From Oscillospiraceae bacterium (GTDB lineage: Bacteria; Bacillota; Clostridia; Oscillospirales; CAG-272), in the NCBI GenBank assembly GCA_015065335.1, contig SVQM01000006.1, positions 1 to 42,826 on the forward strand: a stretch of DNA of 42,826 bases, given 5' to 3'. The position numbers and the translations under genes are program-made. How positions within the stretch are numbered: position 1 is the first letter of the stretch; each line of letters starts with the position of its first letter. Below are positions 1-7,686 of this stretch, piece by piece. A model generated the notes under the pieces. The model worked only from the letters and a program-made list of their open reading frames with translations. It did no database searches and was not told the DNA's origin.

Positions 1-504
1 AAAGTAATCCATATCGTGGAAATGGATAATACCTTCCTCATGTGCTTCAACGATCTCCTGAGGGAGAAGAAGACGTCTTGTAATATCCTTTGATACCTCA
101 CCTGCCATGTAGTCACGCTGAACACTGTTGACAGTGGGGTTCTTGTTGGAGTTTTCCTGTTTTACCTCCTCATTGTTACACTCGATAAGTGTGAGGATCT
201 GATTATCGGTAGTATTAGCTTTACGCACAAGGTTACGGTTGTAACGGTAACGGATATAAAGCTTTGCTACATGATATGCACCGGTCTCCATGATCTTTGT
301 CTCAACAAGCTCCTGGATCTCCTCTACGGAAAGAGCTCTGTCCATGGACAGACAAACTGATTCAACAGATGTAGCGATCGCCTTGATCTGCTCATCGGTA
401 AGAGTACCCTTCGATTCAGCAGCATGGTTCGCTTTTGTAATTGCGGCAATGATCTTATCGGCGTCAAAAGTTACTTCTGAGCCATTACGTTTGATAATTT
501 GCAT
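1..504 (-). CDS. nrdD: Anaerobic ribonucleoside-triphosphate reductase, N-terminal ATP-cone part (truncated by window edge)
   Basis: Reverse-strand reading from ATG at 504: MQIIKRNGSEVTFDADKIIAAITKANHA...NRNLVRKANTTDNQILTLIECNNEEVKQENSNKNPTVNSVQRDYMAGEVSKDITRRLLLPQEIVEAHEEGIIHFHDMDYF; ATP-cone followed by NrdD start. Absent from ORF track because it runs off the window. Confidence 0.93.
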   Translation of the reverse strand, partial: MQIIKRNGSEVTFDADKIIAAITKANHAAESKGTLTDEQIKAIATSVESVCLSMDRALSVEEIQELVETKIMETGAYHVAKLYIRYRYNRNLVRKANTTDNQILTLIECNNEEVKQENSNKNPTVNSVQRDYMAGEVSKDITRRLLLPQEIVEAHEEGIIHFHDMDYF

Positions 505-616
505 AGTTCCACTCCTATTCCTCGAAATTAAATATAAGAAAGATGTTGTTTTGAAAATGAAGATAACAAATGTGGTCACGCAACACGACATATATGAAAC
601 ATATGGGTGTATGACC

Positions 617-628
617 ACTATATATAGT
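617..628. promoter_or_regulatory. Candidate NrdR box upstream of nrdD (ACTATATATAGT)
   Basis: Perfect palindrome containing CTATATATAG, matching the NrdR core CwAtATaTwG; a weaker CATATATG palindrome is centred 30 bp closer to nrdD (589-596). Reverse-strand TATAAT lies adjacent. Confidence 0.55.
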
Positions 629-681
629 ATTATAAACCAATACTTACAGAAATGCAATAGGTATTTAGAAAAATGTTGAAA

Positions 682-1674
682 TTATTTTTGAAGTTCCCTG
701 AGAGACAGAAAAATACTGTCATCTCTCATTTTTCGTCGAAGCTGGGAAAGCGACGGATCGAAATTATCACCTTCACCGAAAATTCCCGGGATATCTGATA
801 TATTCAAGTTATATTCGGTAATAAGTTTTTCGGTTATGTATTTGATGATCTCATGAATGGACGTATATCTGTCGGTAGAAATATAAATATTATGCGGATC
901 ATATAGGAGAATCACTGTATAAAACAACTCTGCAAGAGCAAAAACATAGTCATTCTTATCAACTGAATATTTTATCTTTGAAAAAAGTGTCCGACCGTTT
1001 AAATCACGGATTTTGCCGATATTTCCCGCAAGTCCGGATCTACCTTTAAGAACAACACCGTCGTGAATAGCCGTTAGTTTAGGATTACTGTTTCTTTCAT
1101 CGTAGATAACGTTAATTCCGTTTCTGTCCTTAAGATTCCAATAATTCTTATTTTCAAGATAAACCTTTACATCAGGCATATGTTCATTTATCATACAGAC
1201 CAGCGGAATGGCATCAAGACCCGGAACGGTACTTCCGAAAAAACCGTCTTCAGACGTATACCCGTCACTTACGAAGCAAAGGCTTTTTAGCTGATACTTC
1301 GAAGTACATATCTCGCGGATAAAAGCCGTGATTGAATCATCTAAGAAAAGCGGTTCATCTATCATGCGGCTATAAGTTCCCAGGATCTTCATATTGTATC
1401 CGAAAAAGGAAGCAGTAATATGATTATCCGAAATTTGACAAACAGCAAATATGGGATCGTGATTAAAAACAGCCGATTTGCTGTTGCGTCCCGGAGAATT
1501 ATTATTAGATGCATATTCATGTATTATTTCTGCGGAAATAAGCTTAGATATTATCATACCGGCAGAGGACACACTAATGTTTAGAGATTCTGCAAGCTCT
1601 TTTCTTGAAACAGAACCTCTGTCAAGGAGATTTGTTATTTTGAGTATAAAATCACTGTTCATTAAAAGATTCAT
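682..1674 (-). CDS. ROK-family-like transcriptional regulator (N-terminal wHTH, degenerate ROK domain)
   Basis: N-terminal HTH FILKITNLLDRGSVSRKELAESLNISVSSAGMIISKLISAEIIHEY; ROK-like VVLKGRSGLAGNIGKI. Start moved to MNLLMNSD (GGAGGAACC RBS upstream). Confidence 0.7.
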   Translation of the reverse strand: MNLLMNSDFILKITNLLDRGSVSRKELAESLNISVSSAGMIISKLISAEIIHEYASNNNSPGRNSKSAVFNHDPIFAVCQISDNHITASFFGYNMKILGTYSRMIDEPLFLDDSITAFIREICTSKYQLKSLCFVSDGYTSEDGFFGSTVPGLDAIPLVCMINEHMPDVKVYLENKNYWNLKDRNGINVIYDERNSNPKLTAIHDGVVLKGRSGLAGNIGKIRDLNGRTLFSKIKYSVDKNDYVFALAELFYTVILLYDPHNIYISTDRYTSIHEIIKYITEKLITEYNLNISDIPGIFGEGDNFDPSLSQLRRKMRDDSIFLSLRELQK

Positions 1675-1828
1675 TTCGGTTCCTCCAAATAAACTATATA
1701 GACATATTGTATAACAAATAAAGCCGCAGGTCAATCGGGTAAATATTATAATAATCGTTAGATTTGCACAAATTATTCAGTTGTCTTTTATGTAAAGAGC
1801 CAAATAAAAAAATAAATGGAGAAAAATG

Positions 1829-1857
1829 TTGACAAAACTATTAGGCATATGTATAAT
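1829..1857 (+). promoter_or_regulatory. Sigma-A type promoter: TTGACA-N17-TATAAT
   Basis: Exact consensus -35 (1829-1834), 17 bp spacer, -10 (1852-1857), upstream of the BlaI-like gene. Confidence 0.8.
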
Positions 1858-1979
1858 ATATATGTTGCGTCACCACGAAACGCAAATTCTACAATTGAAA
1901 AAAATCGCCGCCGGAAAGTTCATCTTTATTTCCGGCTGTATCTTTCAAACGATAAATCATAAAGGATATTGAATCTACT

Positions 1980-2402
1980 ATGGACAATGTAATTACAAAC
2001 GGAGCATCGGATGTAAAGACAGCATCTCCGGATTATACCAAAAAGCTTCCGGATACGGAATTTGAAGTAATGTTTGCCATTTGGAATACAGAGCCTCCGG
2101 TAAACACCGCATACCTTATGGATAAAGTAGGAAAGAATCACGGATGGAAAGCTCCTACGCTAATCTCATTTCTTGTAAGACTTGAAGAGAGAGGGTACAT
2201 AACATCCGAGAAAAAAGGCAAAGAGCGTCTTTACTCTCCTACATCCGATAAAGCTGAGTACATAAGGCTCACCTCCGAAGATTTTGTTAATCGTTATCAC
2301 AACGGTTCTTTTGTCTCAATGCTTGAGGCTCTTTATAAGGATAAGAAACTCACTGAGGAAGATATCGACCAGCTTCTCCGCTGGCTTAAAACAAAGTATT
2401 GA
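1980..2402 (+). CDS. BlaI/MecI/CopY family transcriptional regulator
   Basis: LPDTEFEVMFAIWNTEPPVNTAYLMDKVGKNHGWKAPTLISFLVRLEERGYITSEKKGKERLYSPTSDKAEYIRLTSEDF: typical BlaI wHTH plus dimerisation helix. Confidence 0.87.
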   Translation: MDNVITNGASDVKTASPDYTKKLPDTEFEVMFAIWNTEPPVNTAYLMDKVGKNHGWKAPTLISFLVRLEERGYITSEKKGKERLYSPTSDKAEYIRLTSEDFVNRYHNGSFVSMLEALYKDKKLTEEDIDQLLRWLKTKY

Positions 2403-3160
2403 TGACAGACAAAGAAAAAGATCTATTTTCGGATATCTGCCACCGTATAATATGCTCGGAGCACACGAGAAACGGCATTGGTACTTATGGCGAAAAATCT
2501 GTTCATCTTGCTCTGAAAATGTTTTTTGAGGATAATGAGAGCGCAAGAGAAGTACCTGTTGGTAAATATATAGCCGATATCAAAAATGATACGGGAATCC
2601 ATGAAATACAAACCTCCGGTTTTGGTTCTATGAGGCGAAAACTGGAGGCATATTTATCTGAGTATGATGTGGAGTTGATATTCCCTGTAATTGAAAAAAA
2701 GCGGGTTATGTGGTTGTCACCGGAAACGGGTGAAGTGGTGAAGGAGTATAATTCTCCAAGGCACGTCAATCCTGCGGAGATATTCAAAGAGCTTTTATAT
2801 ATTGCGGATCATGTTTTTTCGGAGAGGCTTTCTTTTACTCTCGTATCACTTGCAGTCGATGAAGTCTCACTTCTTGACGGTTACGGAAAGGACAAGAAGC
2901 GACGCTCTACCAAGGTCGACCGTATTCCGAGAGAGCTTCTCGAAATCAGACGGTATCATAGCGTATATGAAATGGCTGAGCTTTTTCCTTATAAAGACGG
3001 TGAAATATTCACCGCAGAAAAGATTCGCAAATTCCTTCATGCACCCGGAAGAAGCGGATGGGCGGCACTTCGATTCATGGAAATATCAGGCTTTTGTAAA
3101 AAATGCGGAAAAGACGGTAACAGGATCTTATATAAGTTTTTAGATCCACAGAAAAAATGA
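2399..3160 (+). CDS. Hypothetical protein, possible PD-(D/E)XK-like N-terminal fold with C-terminal wHTH-like region
   Basis: 253 aa ORF overlapping the BlaI-like stop (ATGA); GTYGEKSVHLALKMFFE...VGKYIADIKNDTGIHEIQTSGF resembles a D-x(n)-E-x-Q nuclease core. Confidence 0.6.
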   Translation: MMTDKEKDLFSDICHRIICSEHTRNGIGTYGEKSVHLALKMFFEDNESAREVPVGKYIADIKNDTGIHEIQTSGFGSMRRKLEAYLSEYDVELIFPVIEKKRVMWLSPETGEVVKEYNSPRHVNPAEIFKELLYIADHVFSERLSFTLVSLAVDEVSLLDGYGKDKKRRSTKVDRIPRELLEIRRYHSVYEMAELFPYKDGEIFTAEKIRKFLHAPGRSGWAALRFMEISGFCKKCGKDGNRILYKFLDPQKK

Positions 3161-3193
3161 CTGTACCACTTTAGGGTGGTACAGTCATTTTTT
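3152..3193. terminator. Bidirectional rho-independent terminator
   Basis: Perfect 18-bp stem AAAAAATGACTGTACCAC-TTTAGG-GTGGTACAGTCATTTTTT between convergent genes. Confidence 0.92.
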
Positions 3194-3932
3194 ATCCTTC
3201 ATATTCGGTATCTGCAGTATTGAATGTGATATATGCAGCAGGATCTACTTGTTCTCCGTTAATGGTAAGCTCAAAATGGACATGAGGCTCATCTGCAATT
3301 TCAAGAAGAGAAGTGTCACCGATGGAACCTATTACCTCACCGGCTGAAACTGTTGCTCCTACTGTAATATTCTCAGGAACTGAAGGAGAAAGATTTCTGT
3401 AAATACTGACGGCTCCTCCGTCATGAGATATGCTGATGCAATTTCCGGACATAGGATCTTCCCATATCTCCTTTATAGTTCCTGTTGCACATGCATAAAC
3501 ATCATCACCGACTGATCCTGATATATCTACGCCGAGATGAGGTCTGTAATCATTCATCGTTGCGGAAAATACGGGAGTGTCTCCGCTGTGACTTTTCATT
3601 ACATATCCTGCAGCAGGAGAAACAAATTCCGGAAGAACCGGTTCTGCAACAGAAGGCTCAGCGGTACTTGGTTCAGTAGTAGTAGTAGTTGTTGTTGTCT
3701 CTGTCTCCGATTCTTTTGTTGTGACATCTTCATCCGTGAGCTCAGCGATCACCTGCTTTCCTTCATCTGTCGTCGCAATGGCTTCTGCGTCCTTAGGATC
3801 ATCTGCAGATCTATTAAATGCGGCTGACATAGCAATTAAAACTGCAATAAGGATAAGCGACAAAGACAAAGTAAGGTATATCGTCCGCATCTGTGCTTCT
3901 TTGTCTTTCTTTCTGTTGTTTGGATTATTCAT
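3192..3932 (-). CDS. Membrane-anchored M23 (LytM) peptidase, SpoIIQ-like
   Basis: N-terminal TM segment TIYLTLSLSLILIAVLIAMSAAF, Thr/Glu-rich linker, LytM motifs HLGVD and HVHFE. Start MNNPNNRKKDKEAQ. Confidence 0.82.
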   Translation of the reverse strand: MNNPNNRKKDKEAQMRTIYLTLSLSLILIAVLIAMSAAFNRSADDPKDAEAIATTDEGKQVIAELTDEDVTTKESETETTTTTTTTEPSTAEPSVAEPVLPEFVSPAAGYVMKSHSGDTPVFSATMNDYRPHLGVDISGSVGDDVYACATGTIKEIWEDPMSGNCISISHDGGAVSIYRNLSPSVPENITVGATVSAGEVIGSIGDTSLLEIADEPHVHFELTINGEQVDPAAYITFNTADTEYEG

Positions 3933-3975
3933 ATGAATCTCTACCTTTCTTCTCAAAATGAGGGAATACTGCATA

Positions 3976-4006
3976 TATTTTCTGCAGCTTTGAAAGGTTT
4001 TATTCA
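3976..4006 (-). promoter_or_regulatory. Candidate sigma-F type promoter for the M23 peptidase
   Basis: Reverse strand TGAATA-N15-GCAGAAAATA, close to the B. subtilis-type sigma-F pattern (WGHATA-N15-GGNNANAHTR), about 40 nt upstream of the ATG. Confidence 0.45.
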
Positions 4007-4082
4007 CTCGTAACAAAATCAATTGACATAAATGTTATCATAGGGTATAATATATAGGATAAAAAATAAGGGAGGTATTCCC

Positions 4083-4715
4083 ATGCTTACTTTAAAGAAT
4101 ACATCTGTAATGAATATCGACGGTGCTATCCGCGGTGCACGCAATCCCATGAACAGCTGGCATAAAAGCGACAGCTACACTGACAGTAAAGGAATTTTTC
4201 ATTTAGGGGCGGCTGATCTTGATTTTGGTCACAGACTTGCCGTGGCGGGATCTGATCACAGAAAATTTCTGCGTCAGGTATTTGTATCCGTTGACATTAC
4301 GGCTCCGATATATTGGTGGAAGGAATTCGATACCTATAAGGTCGGAACCGTGGCAAATTCCACGAGCACGATGCACAAGATCCATTCAAAAGAATTCTCT
4401 GCTGATGATTTCAGTACCGATCATCTGACAGATGAGGGAATGGATGCACTAAAAGCTCTTCTTGAATTTCTTGAGAAAAGACGTGCATATTTTAATGAAA
4501 CAAAGGATAAATCCGCCTGGTATGACATTATAACTCTTCTTCCTTCCTCATACGAGCAGACAAGAACCGTTACCATGAATTACGAGAATCTCATAAATAT
4601 ATATTATGCACGAAAGGATCATAAGCTTGGCGAGTGGCATATTTTCTGTGATTGGATAAAAACTCTTCCTCATGCCAATGAATGGATCCTTATAAGGGAA
4701 AAAAATGGGCAGTAA
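4083..4715 (+). CDS. ThyX-like (flavin-dependent thymidylate synthase superfamily-like) protein
   Basis: 210 aa; SDHRKFLRQVFVSVDITAPIYWWKEFDTYKVGTVANSTSTMHKI and MNYENLINIYYARKDHKLGEWHIFCDWIKTLPHANEW resemble ThyX layout, but canonical RHR..S.NE.S.RY is not conserved. RBS GGGAGG upstream. Confidence 0.5.
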   Translation: MLTLKNTSVMNIDGAIRGARNPMNSWHKSDSYTDSKGIFHLGAADLDFGHRLAVAGSDHRKFLRQVFVSVDITAPIYWWKEFDTYKVGTVANSTSTMHKIHSKEFSADDFSTDHLTDEGMDALKALLEFLEKRRAYFNETKDKSAWYDIITLLPSSYEQTRTVTMNYENLINIYYARKDHKLGEWHIFCDWIKTLPHANEWILIREKNGQ

Positions 4716-5880
4716 CACAGTATTGACATCTGACAAAAGACTGAAGATCGGACGTATGGCGGGAATAATCGGGATCGCTGTCAATTTTCTGCTTTTTGTA
4801 CTGAAGATATGTGTCGGAATAATTACGGGGAGTGTTTCCGTTTCTGCAGATGCCATAAATAACTTATCTGATGCAATGTCATCGGTTTTCGTTCTTGTCG
4901 GTTATGTTCTTGCCGCTAAGCCTGCGGATAAGGAGCATCCCTTCGGGCACGCAAGAATGGAATACCTTTGCGGTCTTTTCATTTCCGTTATCATTACCGT
5001 TCTCGGTATTGAGATGCTGAGATCTGCCGGAGGAAGTCTTGTTGACGGCGGGAATTACAGAGGTTATTCTACCGTTACCATAATTGTAATGGTGTCTACT
5101 GCAGGTGTTAAGATAGCACTTGCTATCTTTTACCGGATACTCGGCAAAAAGATCGATTCTCAGTCACTCCGAGCATCTGCAGTCGACAGCTTCGGTGATG
5201 TTGCTGCTACTGCTGCCGTAGTCCTCGGAATGATTCTTACTCCCCATCTCGGCAACTGTACTGACGGAGTTCTCGGTATTATTATCGGTGTATATATCGT
5301 TATTCTCGGTCTTAAGCTTGTTAAGGAATCAGCGGGGACGCTTCTCGGACTTGCACCCGATTCTGAGCTTGTCAATGATGTGACAGCTAAGATAAGGCAA
5401 TATGACGGCATTCTCGGAATACATGACCTCGTTATCCACAGCTACGGAGAGGGAAGGATCTTTGCCACCGTTCATGTAGAAGTAGATTGCGATACCGATC
5501 CTTTAGTATCACATGATCTCATTGATAACATTGAGGCGGATTTTCTCAAGAACACGGGAATAACACTTGTTATACACATGGATCCGGTATGTCTTTCCGA
5601 TCCCAAAACAAACAGCCTCCGTGAGACTGTTGCGCAGATCGTTCTCGATCTTTCGGAAGAGATCGGAAGTAATGTTTCAATGCATGATTTTCGGGTTGTA
5701 TGGGGAGTTACCCATACGAATCTTATCTTTGATGTAGCAGTTTCTGATGAAATGCCGCTCACTGATGATCAGTTGTCCACACGTATCGCTGAAAAGATCG
5801 AAGCTATCGACAGTTCATACAATACGGTGATCTGTGTCGACAGAGATTATCATTCTACAAGATTCGGTACTGAAAGGTAA
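4705..5880 (+). CDS. Cation diffusion facilitator (CDF) family transporter
   Basis: GIIGIAVNFLLFVLKICVGIITGSVSVSADAINNLSDAMSSVFVLVGYVLAAKPADKEHPFGHARMEYLCGL: CDF signature with HPFGH. Confidence 0.95.
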   Translation: MGSNTVLTSDKRLKIGRMAGIIGIAVNFLLFVLKICVGIITGSVSVSADAINNLSDAMSSVFVLVGYVLAAKPADKEHPFGHARMEYLCGLFISVIITVLGIEMLRSAGGSLVDGGNYRGYSTVTIIVMVSTAGVKIALAIFYRILGKKIDSQSLRASAVDSFGDVAATAAVVLGMILTPHLGNCTDGVLGIIIGVYIVILGLKLVKESAGTLLGLAPDSELVNDVTAKIRQYDGILGIHDLVIHSYGEGRIFATVHVEVDCDTDPLVSHDLIDNIEADFLKNTGITLVIHMDPVCLSDPKTNSLRETVAQIVLDLSEEIGSNVSMHDFRVVWGVTHTNLIFDVAVSDEMPLTDDQLSTRIAEKIEAIDSSYNTVICVDRDYHSTRFGTER

Positions 5881-5884
5881 TACA

Positions 5885-7111
5885 ATGGACAGTAAATTCA
5901 GACTTGGTATAATTGGACTCGGTTGCAGAGGAATGATGCATATAAAGGATATTCTCACCGAACGAGAGGATGTCATTATTACTGCTGTTTGCGACATTTA
6001 TGAAGACCGCATGAATGAGGCGGTTTGTCTCTGTAATGAGAAAAAAGGATGGTCCGTGGCGGTCGCAGATGATTACAAGCAACTCATCGAGCGTGATGAC
6101 GTCGATGTGGTCTGTGTTTTTTCTGCATGGGAAAATCATATTCCTGCGGCGGTATATGCTATGGATCATAAAAAGCAGGTGTGTATAGAAGTCGGAGGTG
6201 CTTACAGCATTGATGAGTGCTTTGAGCTTGTCAGTGCATATGAACGTTCGGGTATCCATTGTATGATGCTTGAAAATTGCTGCTATGACCGAAACGAAAT
6301 GATGGTACTGAAGATGGTCCGAGAAGGTATATTCGGAAAGATCGTCGCTTGCGAAGGCGGTTATTGCCATGATCTCAGGGATGAGGTAGCAAGAGGGGAA
6401 GAACTACGCCATTACAGACTTCGCAATTATATCTCACGCTGTGCGGAGAATTATCCCACTCATGAGCTTGGACCTATCGCCAAAATTCTCGGGATAAACA
6501 GAGGTAATCGCATGATAAGTTTGACATCTGTATCCTCAGGTGCTTTCGGGCTTAACGATTATGCAAAAAAGCATGATAATATTAACCCTCATTTTGAAGC
6601 CTTTCCGTTTGCTCAGGGTGATATAGTTAAAACAAACATCCTTTGCAACGGAGGCGAGCTTATAACACTCACACTTGACACTACGCTTCCGAGGAACTAT
6701 TCCAGACGATTCACTGTCCGCGGAACTAACGGTATGTTCAGTGAGGATGCAAACGGTATTTTTCTTGATGACGGTACCTTTGATCATTTTTCACGTGATT
6801 TTTACGGGAATGTAGAAAAATACAGAGAAGAGTTCGAGCATCCCGTATGGCGTAAATTCGAAAACGATGGTATCAGAGGCGGTCACGGCGGTATGGATTG
6901 GCTCGTATTTGATGCGTACTTTGAGTCCCTCAGAAACGGTGATGTCCCCCCCATAGATACATACGATACTGCAGCATGGATGGCGATAACTCCATTGTCA
7001 GAGATCTCCATACAAAAACATGGTGCACCCGTTGAAATCCCCGATTTCACAAACGGTAAGTGGAAAAACCGTAATGACGTAAATAGCGGATTTTATTCTC
7101 TTGATAAATAA
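5885..7111 (+). CDS. Gfo/Idh/MocA family oxidoreductase, GH109-like (NAD-dependent glycosidase type)
   Basis: FRLGIIGLGCRGMMHIKDIL Rossmann; EGGYCHDLRDE, NYPTHELGPIAKIL, HGGMDWLVFDAYFESL as in GH109 proteins. Start at MDSKFRLG. Confidence 0.85.
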   Translation: MDSKFRLGIIGLGCRGMMHIKDILTEREDVIITAVCDIYEDRMNEAVCLCNEKKGWSVAVADDYKQLIERDDVDVVCVFSAWENHIPAAVYAMDHKKQVCIEVGGAYSIDECFELVSAYERSGIHCMMLENCCYDRNEMMVLKMVREGIFGKIVACEGGYCHDLRDEVARGEELRHYRLRNYISRCAENYPTHELGPIAKILGINRGNRMISLTSVSSGAFGLNDYAKKHDNINPHFEAFPFAQGDIVKTNILCNGGELITLTLDTTLPRNYSRRFTVRGTNGMFSEDANGIFLDDGTFDHFSRDFYGNVEKYREEFEHPVWRKFENDGIRGGHGGMDWLVFDAYFESLRNGDVPPIDTYDTAAWMAITPLSEISIQKHGAPVEIPDFTNGKWKNRNDVNSGFYSLDK

Positions 7112-7134
7112 AAAAGCTCCAACGGAGCTTTTTT
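7110..7134. terminator. Bidirectional rho-independent terminator
   Basis: AAAAAAGCTCC-AAC-GGAGCTTTTTT between convergent genes. Confidence 0.88.
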
Positions 7135-7612
7135 ATTTGCTGTAAGCAATATTTTCTTCCTCATCCGGGGAGTCGCAAAGTTCATCGTTCATAAGATACC
7201 GTAATCTCTTTTTCTCTCGAATATGTGAAATTATGGCTGAGAACAGAACAAAACTTGCGAAATATACGGCGGAAACGAAAAGAATAGACCAAAAAACATT
7301 TATCCTTGCCGGATCTGTATCGGTAGATCTTGCAAAAAACAAAGCTGAATCATATGCAAGACGCCTGAAAATACCGGTGAAATCAAAAACAGCCGTAAAA
7401 AACGTCATAAGTATCATATGTATGACACTGACAAGGGCAAATCCCGCATTACTCATCGGAGCAGTGAACAAAGCTGCAATAAAACCGAAGATAAAAGGTA
7501 TAAGCAAAACCGGCATTCCGTGGATAGCATGAAGTCCGAATACGACTCTGATAAGGACAGAGAGGAGAAATGACCATGCTGTAATTCTTAAAATCGAAGA
7601 TGAAAGTTTCAT
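7133..7612 (-). CDS. Hypothetical integral membrane protein (159 aa)
   Basis: Several hydrophobic segments (ITAWSFLLSVLIRVVFGLHAI, VLLIPFIFGFIAALFTA, ALVSVIHMILMTFFTAVF, ILFVSAVYFASFVLFSAII). Confidence 0.65.
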   Translation of the reverse strand: MKLSSSILRITAWSFLLSVLIRVVFGLHAIHGMPVLLIPFIFGFIAALFTAPMSNAGFALVSVIHMILMTFFTAVFDFTGIFRRLAYDSALFFARSTDTDPARINVFWSILFVSAVYFASFVLFSAIISHIREKKRLRYLMNDELCDSPDEEENIAYSK

Positions 7613-7686
7613 TTTTCACATCCTTTTTTCATGATAATACCATACTTTTAATAAAAAACAGCGCAGATTTTGTCAACATGAAAACT

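Noticed and set aside
290-679. 129-aa + strand ORF
   Set aside because: Antisense to nrdD and its promoter region; the minus-strand NrdD reading is clearly the coding one.
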